From Coriaria nepalensis (taxonomy: Eukaryota > Streptophyta > Magnoliopsida > Cucurbitales > Coriariaceae), in assembly GCA_027186245.1 (NCBI GenBank), contig CP114500.1, positions 4,908,001-4,972,000 of the forward strand: 64,000 nt of DNA, read 5' to 3'. Each line of letters begins with the position of its first letter. Within the stretch, counting starts at the first letter, position 1. The position numbers were made by a program, and so were the translations under genes. Positions 1 through 12,430 of this stretch are shown here, piece by piece. The notes beneath the pieces were generated by a model, which had not been told where the DNA came from, did not search any database, and saw nothing but the letters and a program-made list of their open reading frames with translations.

Positions 1-1137
1 CAGATCCTAGGGATGATTTATCAGGAACAGATGTTGCCAGGAAGGTACAATTTTGTACCGAGTCTCCTCTTTTTTTGGCTGTTAGAATCCAGTCCAGAAG
101 GAGAAGGTTATACTAAGTTAAATCCTCAAAAGTAGTTTCACCTTTTCTTTTCTTGCTCTAGACGCTATATGACTGGTGGGAATATGCATAACCCGTCTTT
201 GAACTTTCCTTTTATCAAGGACCACAAATTAGTTTCAATTGCAAGTTTTTTTGCAGGTGATAATTCTTGCCAGAGAATGTGGGTTGAGGCTTGAACTTTC
301 TGATATCCTTGTTGAAAGCCTTGTACCAGAACCATTGCGAGTAAGAAATGATTTTATGAAATCTTATTTTAATCTATAGCTATACCTTTTTATATGAATA
401 GCTTGTTATTTCCATCTGCAGGCTAGTGCTTCTGTAGAGGAATTTATGCAACAGTTACCTCAATTTGATGAAGACATGAAAAAAAGACGAGAGGATGCGG
501 AGGATGCAGGCGAGGTGAGTATTTATTATAGGCAATGCTGGTAGTTCTGACATATTCCTAGTTATAGCGAGTTAATTTCTAGATCTTTAGCCATGCCGGA
601 TGTGGGATAAAGATGAAGATCCATGGGATAAAGATGCCGCGACGTCAAGATATTTAGAATTCAGACTTAAAGTCTGGGATATGCATGATCAACGTGTATA
701 CTGGAGAGAATAATTTCTAGAGGAGTGTTTATTCATTTTCATGGGTGGTTCCTGCCTAATTAGTTTCTTTTACATCTTTTTAACAGCCTAAAATATTTGT
801 ATATTCCTAATTGTATACAATAGTGTTCATCTTCGATATAATTTTTTGTTTTGTTTTGTTTCTTATGGAGTGATTAATTAATTGTGTGAAGGTCTTGAGG
901 TATGTTGGGGCTGTGGATGTGGTCGATAAGAAAGGGGAAGTCCAACTCAAAGTGTACAAGAAAGATCATCCGTTTGCACAACTCTCTGGGTCAGATAACA
1001 TAATTGCTTTTACAACAACTAGGTATAAGGATCAGCCTCTGATTGTCCGGGGAGCAGGTGCTGGTGCGCAAGTTACGGCCGGTGGAATATTCAGTGACAT
1101 ATTGCGTCTTGCATCCTACCTTGGTGCCCCATCGTAA
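1..1137 (+). CDS. AKHSDH: Bifunctional aspartokinase/homoserine dehydrogenase, last four exons (partial)
   Basis: Exons are 3-44 (continuing from outside the window), 257-340, 422-514 and 892-1137, with TAA at 1135-1137. All joins are GT/AG and in phase 0. Together they give the C-terminal 154 residues of the homoserine dehydrogenase half. The plastid enzyme phosphorylates aspartate and reduces aspartate semialdehyde to homoserine in threonine/methionine/isoleucine synthesis. Recognition rests on the near-invariant plant ending: DHPFAQLSGSDN, then FTTTRY, GAGAGAQVTAGGIFSDILR and a final YLGAPS. The kinase, ACT and NAD-binding parts lie upstream of the window (family length about 900 aa). An in-frame GTG at 886 sits in intron sequence just before the last exon and is not a start. 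There are no stops or frameshifts, so the gene looks functional. Confidence 0.95.
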
Positions 1138-1778
1138 AACCGTATTGCATGTCTCCAATAGTCATTGTTGATCTGTTTTTTAGCTTCGCAGATGTATAAT
1201 CGAATAAACTTGTATTAATTTGTGTTTGGTAGAATAAGATTTTATGCTTTTAGCCACGTATACATGTGTATGCTCTGTGAAGCCCTTTGTCTAAGCAGAG
1301 GGTTTATGAGGCATCTGTTTTAGGCTTAATCTAATATCTGTGTATGTTATCAACCCTTTCTTTTTGTCAATTCAGTTCTACTTGGAACTGTTTAAATTTG
1401 GTCCATATTTTTTCTCAAGTGTTAACAATCTCATGGTTTTTTCTAAACTTGAAACAAAACACAAGTGCCAGTAATTTTAATTTGGAATGACAAATGACAT
1501 GTCAATGTACCAATCCCATATAGGTTGAACTGCTCTGTTCATTTAATAATACTACTTAAATCTAAACCCCAGTTGACTGGCTAGTGAGTTTATTATTTAT
1601 GCGTTTCTGCACGCTTTTAAATAGGAATTCATTTCCAAAGGTTTTGACTTCCGTTGATTTAAAATAAACAATTAACCAGGAACCTGATTTTAACCTAAAA
1701 TCCTATTTTTTAGTATTATTGTGTCATTTTCCTCTTCGAAGAGGTTATGTACTCGATATTTAGTATGAATTCAAGAAT
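1138..1778 (+). terminator. AK-HSDH 3' UTR and flank with polyadenylation signal
   Basis: An AATAAA hexamer lies at 1203-1208, about 65 bases after the stop codon, followed by T/GT-rich sequence typical of a plant 3' end. I see no further gene before the 240-bp repeat begins. Transcript end inferred, not observed. Confidence 0.5.
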
Positions 1779-2677
1779 ATACTTTATACCAAAAATCTTA
1801 GGATTAGTGTGTCTAAACCCTAAATTAGATGATTCATAAATACTTTGTAATATTAAAACTTGAAATTTAAATTTTAAAACCTAAACAATAAACTCGAAAC
1901 TTGAAATTTCATTTGATAACCCAAGTTGGTCGAGAAATTGTAGTGTCTCATTTCGGAAAAATTAATATTCAGTCTGAATTCTGGAATATTTGTTTTAAAT
2001 TTGTATTTTAGTGGCCATAAACTTTATACCAAAAATCTTAGGATTAGTGTGTCTAAACCCTAAACGAGATGATCCATAAATATTTTGTAACACTAAAACT
2101 TGAAATTTAAATTTTAAAACTTAAACAATAATCTCGAAACTTGAAATTTCATTTGATATCCCAAGTTGGTTGAGAAATTCTAACGTCTCATTTTGGAAAA
2201 ATCAATATTTAGTCTGAATTCAAGAATATTTCTTTTAAATCTGAATTTTAGTGGCCATAAACTTTATACCAAAAATCTTAGGATTAGTGTGTCTAAACCC
2301 TAAACCAGATGATCCATAAATACTTTGTAACACTAAAACTTGAAATTTAAAACTTAAAACCTAAACAATAAACTCGTAACTTGAAATTTCATTTGATATA
2401 CCAAGTTGGTCGAGAAATTCTAGCGTCTCATTTCGCAAAAATCAATATTCAGTCTGAATTTAGAAACATTTGTTTTAAATCTGAATTTTAGTGGCCATAA
2501 ACTTTATACCGAAAAGCTTAGGACTAGTGTGTCTAAACCCTAAACTAGATGATCCATAAATACTTTGTAACACTAGAACTTGAAATTTAAATTTTAAAAC
2601 CTAAACTATAAACTCGGGACTTGAAATTTTATTTGACATCCCAAGTTAGTCGAGAAATTCTAGTGTCTCATTTCGAA
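1779..2677. repeat. 240-bp tandem repeat, about 3.75 copies
   Basis: The same block recurs at exactly 240-base spacing: the phrase around GTGTGTCTAAACCCTAAA is at about 1807, 2047, 2287 and 2527. Each unit also carries CATTTGATA and GTCTCATTTCG segments. Copies differ by scattered substitutions and keep a constant length. Each contains one CCCTAAA, the plant telomere heptamer in reverse, but not as a telomeric run. No coding potential seen. Confidence 0.9.
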
Positions 2678-2839
2678 AAAAAATATCTTGTAAGACATGC
2701 TCATCCCCTTTATGAGAGAGGATGAAGTGGGGCTCACACACCAAACTCACTATCCTTTCTCACATAGGGGCATAAGTCGGTTGATCCCTTCTATTCAAAC
2801 CACTAAAACAATTTTGTTTGGTTTTTTTCTTTTTTGTGA

Positions 2840-2908
2840 TTTATTATTATTATTATTATTATTATTCCTCAATTTAGGATTTTATTATTATTATTATTAT
2901 TATTATTT
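2840..2908. repeat. (TTA)n microsatellite, two tracts
   Basis: Two runs of TTA/TAT triplets, about 2840-2866 and 2881-2908, are split by a short non-repeat spacer. The open frame across them is a by-product of the repeat. Confidence 0.9.
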
Positions 2909-3284
2909 TATAATTTACGTATTGGTTAGAGTCGAATCTTACATACGTTAGAAACATACTGATTATAGAGTTACGCCCCATTTTTAGTGAGTGTATATCA
3001 TTCCCTTAGTTTTTAAATCTTTTGTGCGAACACTCATTTGTATTAGTTGGTGATACAGTCACACGGTCATATATATTAGTTAAGAATACACTTGAATTAA
3101 ACAATTAATTAGACAAAAATAAATAAATTAATTAAGTATTTTGTAATAATTCACTTTAGATTATACATACAAGTCATTGCCTTGCATTATAGTATGTTAG
3201 AATTTTTTTTAATTAGGCTTAATATTAATTTAGTATTTTGGGTTTTATAAAAATGAGCTGTGTAGTATGGTCGGGTTAGGGTAC
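2909..3284. other. AT-rich spacer
   Basis: AT-rich sequence with no coding similarity or repeat that I can identify. It ends where Copia reverse-transcriptase homology begins. Confidence 0.4.
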
Positions 3285-4020
3285 ATGCTTGACCCAATCG
3301 ACGTACATAGACAAAGTGCTAAAGAGGTTTATCATGGACGATTTTAAGAGATGACTCTTGCCAATTAGTTATAGGATTTACCTCTCCAAGAATATGTCTC
3401 CCAAGACACAATCAGAGAGGGATGAGATGAGTGGAATCCCTTATGCCCTAGTAATAGGATCCATCATGTGCTATGGTATGAGACCGAATGTTATCTATTC
3501 TCTAAGTGTTACGAGCCGGTTTCAAGGTAATTTAGGTCAGAAGTATTGGATTGCTATCAAGAACATTCTTAAATACTTGAGAAGGAATAAATACATGTTC
3601 TTGGTTTATTGAGAATCAGACTTTAAAATTGTGGGTTTCACAAACTTTAGTTTCTAGTCAGATGTTGACGATAGTAAACCAAGATCATGATTCGTCTTCA
3701 CACTAAATGGTGAAGCGGTTAGTTAAGAAGTTTCAAATAGGAAATGACTGCGGATTCCACTACTGAAGCCGAATACGTTGCATCTTCAGAAGTAGTAAAT
3801 GAGGCGGTTTGGATGAAAAAGTTCATAATTGAACTTGATGTGGTTCTAAGCATCGTTGATCCCGAAGTACTACGATAATAACAGTGCAATAACATAAGCA
3901 AAAGAACCTAGGTCTCATTAGAAATCCAAACATGTGTAACAACGTTATAACTCATCTAAGAGATAATTGGAAAAAGAGACATCAACATAGAAAGGGTAGA
4001 CATAGATGACCCGATAAGTT
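3285..4020 (+). pseudogene. Ty1/Copia pol remnant: C-terminal RT and RNase H
   Basis: Translation starts at a Copia segment reading LTQSTYIDKVLKRF, then passes a stop into 3358-3612 with IPYALVIGSIMC and the VSRFQ-N-G--YW--IKNILKYLRR block that ends Copia RT. Broken RNase H follows to about 4020 (a DDSKPRS-like motif and TTEAEYVA-like remnant in shifted frames). Stops and frameshifts are frequent. Gag, protease, integrase and the RT core are missing, so this is a 5'-truncated element. Its LTR follows at 4121. It belongs with the element at 9590-16050, with which it shares the LTR start and general LTR layout. Confidence 0.85.
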
Positions 4021-4120
4021 AAATACTTTATGTGATACTATCTCTTTTTGAATATTAACAAGACATTATATTTATTGTTATTAATGAAAGTTAGTTACTA
4101 TTTATCATGTTTATTGATTT

Positions 4121-5775
4121 TGTTGGAATTAATATTATATGTTCTCTATATATATCATGATAAAGTCTAATATCTTAACTTATGCATTCTAGAGACCGTG
4201 ATAGAGATCATTCTAGTAGAGACTTGAGTCGCTAAAAGCTCTTAATATACAAACGGTTCATTGTCAAAGGATCTCAAAAATGGATATCGATTGATGTGGA
4301 TAGATGATTGTAGTTCATCACCTAATTGTTTGTATGGTCTATCTCACAGCTAGTGGTATTAGTGGAACACCATGATGATTACGTAGGCGCTCAATAGAGA
4401 CTAAGAGTGTTGAATATGACACTTAGATAATTCTCAATGGTGATTAACACTAACTATTAATAAAATTATCTTGTGACTATTTTACATATGGTCCTCTGAT
4501 CTAAGACACCCTCGTTTCCTTAAATACCAGACTTCATACTTTGATATTATTCCTATTAGCCCCAGCCATGGGTGAACACAAGGTGAACCGTTGGGTATGA
4601 AGTGTTGTGCATGAAGGATTATGAGTGGTCAAAAGGGAATTGATAGCTTCTATGTTTGGAATAAAGCCCTATGATTTATATACTTCATTGAATAATGAAT
4701 CTTTGTAAAATATTATGGTTTAAAAGGAGCTTCTATAAATCCAATGTCGTGTTCAATAAAGATTTGACGATCTATATGATTTGTCTATTATGATTTAACA
4801 GTTAAACCATACTCTAGGACGAATCATGATATTGTCGAGATGGAAAGATTATTATTGTAAGTATATGTGGACACCAATAGGTTCTTTTGGAAGACGGAAC
4901 TTCTCATCTCCCGGCTAGTTTTGAAACTTTATTAGAAGTCTATCTTAACTTGAAAGTCTAAAGTTATTTAATCATGAGATAACTAAGTTAATTGTTTAAT
5001 TTAAAAGTTAAATTAATTAGAAGTTAATAAGTTACATAAGAATTTTTATTTAATTATAAAAGTATCCTAAATGTTTATAGTAATAATTGGACACTAAAGG
5101 ATTAATACTTTTTAAAAAAGATATTAAAGGATTAATGAGTTGAATTATTAATTAGATTTTTGTGGGCCAAATTAATGAGAGGGTTAATTAAGTATCCATG
5201 GAATATACCCATTATAGTGGTCAGATGAGTTTGACCTAATTTTTTCTCTTAAGAGTTTTAAGATAAAAGGCAACTTAAAGTGATAACAGTTTTATGGCAA
5301 CTAGAAAACCTAATGTGATTGAGAAACTATAACTTAGTTGTGCTTATAAATACACCCTAAGGCCTTAGCCGAAACCATGCTCTTCCATAAGCCTCTTGGC
5401 TGAAAATCAAAGAAAGAAAAGATTATTTTTCCGTCTTTTTCCTCAAGCTTATTATTTTATGAGTTGAGATCTTAAGTAAAAACTTAACTGTGCGAAACAA
5501 ATCGTATGGATAACGGTTAGAGGGCAAACACATGAGCGCCTCCACATCTTATTCAAGAAGAGTTCTGTAAATCAAAAATGTATTCCTCTTTCTTAATCTT
5601 GATTTAAATTTGATGAGATTTAATGTATTTTCTGTAAAATAGATTATATATGATATAATTATTATATGATTGATCTGTATAGAAACTATGCATGCTATGA
5701 TATAATCCGAATACAATTTTAAATATTTCTTCCGCTGCATTTATTATATTATATGCGTGCATTCATTTCTTAACA
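4121..5775 (+). repeat. Copia 3' LTR, about 1.65 kb
   Basis: Starts TGTTGGAATT at 4121 and ends TTAACA at 5775, giving TG...CA termini. It follows RNase H homology after about 100 bases, as a 3' LTR should. It holds a TATA-like TATAAATACACC near 5344 and a probable R/U5 region beyond it. The segment 4013-4155 is repeated at 22983-23135. No tRNA primer-binding site follows, which supports a 3' LTR. Ends were placed by eye because the mate is missing. Confidence 0.65.
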
Positions 5776-6669
5776 TTAGCCTTAATCATGGACATATTTG
5801 AAGCAACATCACTCTGCTTTTTAAAACTTGCAAAATAATCCTTACATTTCCTCTTCCAATGTCCAGATTCTCCATGGTGAAAACACTTTCCCTCTTTTAA
5901 CTTTTTTTGTCTTTCCATCACCCTTCTTTTCTTGGAGAACCCTTTTCTTACGTCACTTGCCAAGCTTAGCTTTCTCCTTCCTTCTAGAGGAGCTTCTCAT
6001 AAGCAACACATGTTTTTCTTTCTTGATGGAGTTTTTGGCCAGTTTTAGCATCTTATGCAAATCATGTAGCTCGGGCGGGTCCTAGCTTATTCACATGGAA
6101 GTTGAGCAAAAATGGAGTAAATGAATCAGGAAGTGATTGCAACACCAAGTTATTGATCAACTTAGAATCCATGACCAAACCTAGGTTCTAAAGTTATTCT
6201 ATATAAGCAATCATCTTCATCATATGGTCAATAACATATGTGCCCTTAGTCATCTTTATATAAAATAATGCCTTGGATATCTCATGACTTTCATTGTGAG
6301 TATCTTCACCATAAAAAAATTTAAGGTTATCAATAATCTCAACAACATGGATTTCTCATAGTAATTTTGTAGCTCGTTATTCATTAATGCAAGCACAATA
6401 CATTGCAGCTTATTATCTTACTCTTGCCACTTATTCCATGTAACCATTACTTCGACATCTGATCTCTCAGGTAGGACCTGCATGATCGGCTGATTCAAAA
6501 CATCAAACAAACATTCATATCTGAGAACAATTCTCAGATTTCTAAACCAATCTTTAAAGTTGGTTCCAACCAACCTATTTTGCTCAAGTATTAATTTCAT
6601 TTTTTTCAAACATTGCAAACTGTAAAACACAAGACCAATGCACATATTCTCCACAAAGATCATTTCCAA
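5763..6669 (-). pseudogene. Antisense Copia gag remnant with damaged CCHC knuckle
   Basis: On the minus strand, 6669-6418 reads a Copia gag N-terminal region (NRLVGTNFKDWFRNLRIVL, then YECLFDVL). After frameshifts, 5963-5763 reads KCFHHGESGHWKRKC, a zinc knuckle with the second Cys replaced by His. No protease or pol continues past 5776, where the opposite-strand LTR ends. The first dozen residues of the 6669 frame come from satellite sequence, so the original gag began nearer 6635. Non-functional. Confidence 0.8.
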
Positions 6670-9425
6670 GTTACGCAGAAAACTCGTGTTTGAAGTGCAA
6701 AAATATAATTCGTTCGAATTGTTATCAAATGATTTATTTATTTAAAAAGACTTATTAACATGATATTAAGGTTAAACAAATGCACAAGTGGATTCCATAG
6801 ATCACTAGAAACTTATAAATGAAATTCGTGTTTCGAGTGTGACAATAGAATCTATTCAAATTGCTTTCAAATGCTTTATTGACTTGAGGAGATTCATTGA
6901 CATGATTTTAATGTAGAACAAATGCATATATGCCTTCAAAAAACCATTAGAAAGATATGTTAAACTCATGTATGAGGTGAAAAAATAGTAATCGTTCGAA
7001 TTGATTTCAAATTATTTATTAACTTGAGGACACTCATTGAAAGGATTTAAGGTTAAACAAGTGCACATGTGCCTTCCAAAGATTTTTTACTAAGTTAGTC
7101 ATGAAACTTGTGTTTGAAGTGCAAAAATAGAATTTTTTTGAGTTGCTCTCAAATGATTTAATGAGTTAAGGAAACACATTACATGATTTAATGCTTAAAC
7201 AAATGGAGACGTTCCCCAAAAAGATCATTACCAAGTTATGCACAAAACTCGTCTTTGAAGTATGAAAATATAAATCATTCAAATTTCGTTCAAATTATTT
7301 ATTCACTTTAGGACACTCATTGATATGATTTTAAGGTTAAAAAAATGCACTTATGCCTACCAAAGATCATTACAAAGTTGTGAATGAAACTCATGTTTGA
7401 AGTGCAAAAATAGAATTCATTTGAATTGCTCTAAAATGATTTAATGACTTAAGGAGATACATTGACATGATTTCATGGTTAAATAAATGGAGGCATTCCC
7501 CACAAAGATCATTAGCAACTTATGCACGAAACTCGTGCTTGAAGTGTAAAAATAAAATTAGTTCGAATTGCTTTCAATTGATTTATTGAATTGAAGAGAT
7601 ACATTGACATAATTTTATCGTTAAGCAAATGAACACGTTCTTTACCAAGATCATTAGCAAGTTATGCATGAAACTCATGTATGAAGTGCGAAAATATAAT
7701 TGTTATCAAATGCTTTATTGACATAAAGATACTCATTGCATGAATTTAAAGTTAAACAAATGCACATGAGTTTGCTAGATATCATTAGCAAATTATGCAT
7801 GAATCTCGGGTTTGAAGTGTGAAAATTTAACTCGTGCAAATCGCTTCCAAATGATTTAATGATTTGAAGAGACATGTTAACATAATTTTATCGTTAAATA
7901 AATGCACACATTCTCCACAAAGATCATTAGCAAGTTATGCACAAAACTCGCGTTTGAAGTGTAAAAATAGAAATCATTTGAATTTCTATCAATAATTTAT
8001 TGACATGAAAACACACATTGATGTGAATTTAAGATTAAGCAAATGCACATGTGCCTTCCAAAGATCCTTAGCAAGTTATGCATGAAACTCGTGGTTCAAG
8101 TGCAAAAATATAATTATTTTAAATTGTTATCAAATGAGTTATTGACTTCAAGAGACTCATTGAAATTATTTTAACGTTAAACAAATGCACATGTTCTCCA
8201 CAAAGATCATTAACAAGTTTTGCACGAAACTCGTGTTTGAAGTACAAAAATCGAATTTGTTCGAATTACTATCAAATTAGTTTTTGATTTCAAGAGACTC
8301 GTTAACATGATTTAAAGATTAAACAAATGCACATGTGCCTTCCATTGATCACTAGCAAGTTATGGGGGAAACTAGTGTTTCAGGTGCAAATACATATTTC
8401 ATTCGGATGACTTTCAAATAATTTATTGAGTTTAGGACACTCATTTACGTGATTTTAAAGTCAACCAAATCCACACATTCCTTAGAAAGATCATTAGAAT
8501 TCTTTTAAAATGCTATAAACAGATTTATTAACTTAATGTGACTCATTGACATGATTTTAAGGTTAAGTAAATGCATACATACTTTTTAAAGATCTTTATC
8601 GATATATGCATGAAACTCATGTTTGAAATGCTAAATACAATTTATTTGAATTGATTTCGAATAGTTTATTAACTTGTGGAGACTCATTGAAATAATTTTA
8701 TGGTTAAACAAATGCATATGTGCCTTCAAAAAATTATTAGCAAGTTATGCATAAAACTTATGTTTGAAGTGTGAAAACATATTCGTTTGAATTAGTTTGA
8801 AATGATTTACTGACTTTAGGATACTCATTAACATGATTTTAAAATAAATAAAAAGCACACTGCCTACAAAAGATCAATCACAAGTTATGCACGAAACTCG
8901 TGTTTAAAGTGAGAAAATAGAATCTGTTCGAATTGTTTTCAAATGTTTTTTTGACTTTTGGATATGCATTAACATGATTTTAAAATTAAATAAATGCACA
9001 CGTGCCTATGTGTTAATTAGCAAGCTATGCACAAAAATCAGGTTTGAAGTGCGAAAATAGATTTTGATTGAAATGCTTTCAATTTATTTATTTACTTGAT
9101 GAGAGTCATTGACATGATTTTATGGTTAAACAAATGCACACGTGCCTTCCTAAGATCATTACCAGGTTATGCAAGAAACTTGTGTTTGAAGTGCAAAAAT
9201 AGGATTCATTGAAATTGATTTCAAATCATTTATTGACTTGAGGAGACTCATTGACATGCTTTTAAGATTAAACAATTATATGTGTGACTTCTAAAGATTA
9301 AACAAGCAAGTTATGCACGAGCATTATATTTGAATTGCAAAAATAGAAATCGTTTGAATTGTTCTTAAATTATTTAATGATTTGAGGAGACACATTGACA
9401 TGATTTTATGGTTCTTAGGCACACA
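6637..9425. repeat. Satellite-like tandem array, ~142-bp unit, about 19-20 copies
   Basis: A diverged unit recurs, anchored on the phrase AGTTATGCACGAAACTCGTGTTTGAAGTG split by variants. Anchor positions include 7233, 7375, 7517, 7659, 7790, 7932, 8073 and 8215, so spacing is 142 with occasional indels (131 and 141 also seen). Each unit also has an AAACAAATGCACA-GT-CCTTCC-AAGATCATTAGC part and a TTTATTGACTTGAGGAGACTCATTGAC-like part. Units differ by perhaps 15-25%, suggesting an old array. Short open frames inside it carry no meaning. Confidence 0.92.
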
Positions 9426-10288
9426 ATTAGCATGATTCAAGGTCGAATAAATTGATTGACAAAGTGCATGTATAGGTATGAAAATATTTTGAACATATGT
9501 ATGTGAAGTAGACATGATGCATGCTAGGATTGCAATATTGAATCCCATAATATTGAATAAGCATGTATGGAGTCTTGATGAGATCAAATAAAATAAAATA
9601 TTTGCTTGATTATATTAAGCCTTTAAGCCATATAAGAAAGTCTTAGATTGTGTCTTCCCAGGTGTTACAACTAATGTAATATGAATCATTCATTAATTGG
9701 CTATTAACTTGTTTAGTGAATGCATGAGATGTAAGTGATTCAATATTCAAACTAGATTCGGCTATGGATACATCGGAGATACTAGTTCGATTACTTGTTA
9801 TATCACCAAGAGCACTTTGGTTTAAGCTTAACTAGAAAAGATATGGTTGGCTACGAACACATGGAACCATATTTTTCTAGAGGTATGAACACATGGGACC
9901 ATATTTTTCTAGAGGCAAGAAAAGGAGTTATATGAGATATAACTACGAAAAATTGTTTTGTTACATTACTTAGGCATTAAGGTTGGCTACGGACACATGG
10001 AACTGAGATATTCATGTGGGGGTTCTTTTCCAACTAGGAGAAAAAGGTTTTTCCCATTCATATAAAAGGGTAGTGTGAATTGTAAAAAAGAAAAGAGGTA
10101 GTCAAACTAGAATTATAAAGTCTCTTAATTTTTTACAAAAGTTGATCATTTTCAAATTATTTATGTTGTGTGGTTTTTTTTTTTTAAATGAAAGCATGCT
10201 AGGAGGAATATTTCTTCAATATCAATGAAATGAATAATTTAGTGGGAACTTACTTTAAGGATTGAGTGTAAGAAATTGAGAAGAGATC
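9426..10288 (+). other. Copia 5' leader with short internal repeats
   Basis: Upstream of the gag at 10389. GGCTACGRACACATGGAAC-type motifs occur at about 9849 and 9974, with a related copy at 9762. A 32-base unit is duplicated at 9855-9886 and 9887-9918. The antisense element near 51060-51420 has the same motifs and order, so I read this as the untranslated leader of that Copia family. No 5' LTR or primer-binding site is visible before it; the satellite occupies that place. Confidence 0.55.
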
Positions 10289-10388
10289 TCAAGAATGAAC
10301 GCCTTTCTCATATACTGGATATATGTGTCTAGTGAAAGCTCCTTCTTGAGAACATACTAGTACCAAGTATAGAGAATCTTGGACTAAT

Positions 10389-10975
10389 TTGTTGGAACAA
10401 GATGAAATGGTATATAACATTATGTTTGCATCCATGTCAAATGAGCTACATATCATGTACGATGGGATGCATGTCGTTGAAATCATGAAACATCTAAGTG
10501 AGATTCGGGGTAATCATGTTCTTGGCAAGACGTATGAGGCCTCAAAAGTATTGGTTTATATAAGATTGGATGAGAACACATCTATTGAGAAACACGTGTT
10601 GAAGATGATCGGTTGCCTTGAAAGACTAAGTTATCTAGGCTATGGCATGGACCTAGAGTTATATAATGACATCATCATCAAGTCAGTCCTAGAATCATAC
10701 TTACTTTTTATCTTGCAATTCCAAATGAATAAGATGGATCCTTCCATGCATGGGTTATTAGATATGCTCAAGAATGTCAAAGCTTAAATTAAGGGAGCTA
10801 AGAATGAGGCTAAATGTGCATGGAAATGACACCTTGAGTTTGAGAAGCTTAATGTTCAAAATAAGATAAAGGTAAAGACGAGCAAGGATGGAAAGTGTTT
10901 CATTTGTGATGAAACAGGAAATTGGAAGTGGAATTGTAAGACCTACCTGGCATCACTTTCGCTGAAACATTAACG
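10389..10975 (+). pseudogene. Copia gag (UBN2-type) with broken zinc knuckle
   Basis: An open frame at 10389-10787 (132 aa) matches Copia gag in order: ASMSNELH, then EIMKHLSEI, YEASK, HVLKMIGCLERLSYLGY and FQMNKMD. Past a stop, about 10887-10940 encodes CFICDETGNWKWNC, a CCHC knuckle in which His has become Asn. Gag would form the particle and bind RNA. It is the best-preserved gag of this Copia family in the window, yet the frame is interrupted and the knuckle would not bind zinc normally. Confidence 0.88.
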
Positions 10976-12430
10976 TATTTTAGGTACATTCATGATTCAA
11001 GTTAGAATTTCTTCTAATTCATTTTCTACTTAGGTGTCAGATGTTAGATGTTGCTCTCATATATGTATTGATGTGGAGAACCTAAAGGGTAGAAAAAGCT
11101 TGAAGAGAGGATAAATCTTTCTAGGGTCGGGAAACAAAGTAATAGTTGCTTCATTAGCCATCGGAATTTATGTTTTGTCCATTCCAACTAGCTTAGAGCT
11201 AGTTTTAAAAGATTGTTACTATGCATCTACAATTATAAGTAATTTAATTTTGTATCAAAACTAGTGGAGGATGGTTTCACATTCTCTTTTGAGGACAAAT
11301 CTTGTAATATTACTATGACTAGTGTGTACTTTGGAAGTAGTTCCTTAGTAGATGATCTATATCTTTTAAAATTGAAAGAAAAAACATGCTTGAATATGAA
11401 TGTAGTCAAGAAACATAAGTCTAATATGAATCAAACATATCTCTAGCATTGTCAATTAGGAAAAGAAAATGAGACTAGGATAAACAAGTTACACAAAGAT
11501 GGATACCATGATCCATTTGATTATGAATCCTGTCTACTTGGAAAAATGATCAAATATCATTTTAGTGGAACTGGAGAAAGATCAATGGAGTTACTAAGAC
11601 TCTTATACATACCAATGTATGTGGTCTTATGTCAACATATGCCAAAGGTGGTTTTCTCTAGTTTATCACCTTTACTAATGATTCCTCGACATTGGATTTT
11701 ATATCTATCTTCTTAAGTATAAATTTGAATCTAATAAGAAATTTAAAGACTATAGGAATGAAGGGGAGAAGCAATTGAGAAAAATATTAAAATCCTTCGA
11801 TTTGATTAAGGAGGAGAATACTTGAGTCATGAGTTTTTTTATTACCTAAAAGAGAATGAGATTCTCTCTCATTGGACTCCTCTTAGAACACTAGAATTTA
11901 ATGGTGTTTTGGAAAAGAGGAATCAGACCGTGTTGGATAGTTTCAGGTTTATGATGACCCAAACTGAGCTTCTATTATGAAATTAGGGTTAAGCCCTAGA
12001 AAGCACCGCATGTCTTGATCAAGATTCCCTCTAAGTTTGTTGCAACAACTACATATGAGATAAGGAAAGGTAGAAGAGCATCCTACAACGATATCAAGAT
12101 ATAAGGATGCCCTGCTTAAGTAAAGAAGCAGGAAGCGGAGAAACTAGAGGCAAGATCTGATAAATGATATTTTATCGGATATCCCAATGAGGCTTTAGAA
12201 TACGAGTTTTACCATCTTGTTGAGCTAAAAGTGTTTATTGCCAAACATGTTGTTTTCTTGGAAAATGAATTCTATTCACAATGGAACAATAGGAGTAAAG
12301 TACATCTTGAACAGGTTCAAGATCCACAAATTAACAATCAGATTCAGAATCAAGGTTCGACAAATCCCACACTTGAGGGGCCTTCAAAAGAAAGACTTGT
12401 GACCTCTCAAGTATTCCTTGAAGTCTGAGA
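10976..12430 (+). pseudogene. Copia protease remnant, GAG-pre-integrase and integrase
   Basis: Fragments in shifting frames: 11264-11446 matches the segment before integrase (F-F-DKSCNITM... LVDDLYLL), followed by QLGKENETRINKL and a damaged zinc-binding stretch. Around 11820-11985 is the integrase end (LSHEFFYYLKENEI...SHWTPLRT...NGVLEKRNQTVLDSFRFMM). 12180-12430 matches the region after integrase (VFIAKHVVFLENEF). Many stops. The integrase centre is compressed and the catalytic residues cannot be assigned with confidence. Confidence 0.8.

Noticed and set aside
2697..2951. 84-aa open frame with Leu and Tyr runs
   Set aside because: Product of the TTA microsatellite.
1779..9425. CRISPR-like regularly spaced repeats
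   Set aside because: The 240-bp and 142-bp units are contiguous diverged tandem repeats without unique spacers, in a plant genome.
7675..9587. Minus-strand open frames of 66 and 87 aa in the satellite array
   Set aside because: They read across satellite units; no conserved frame exists between units.
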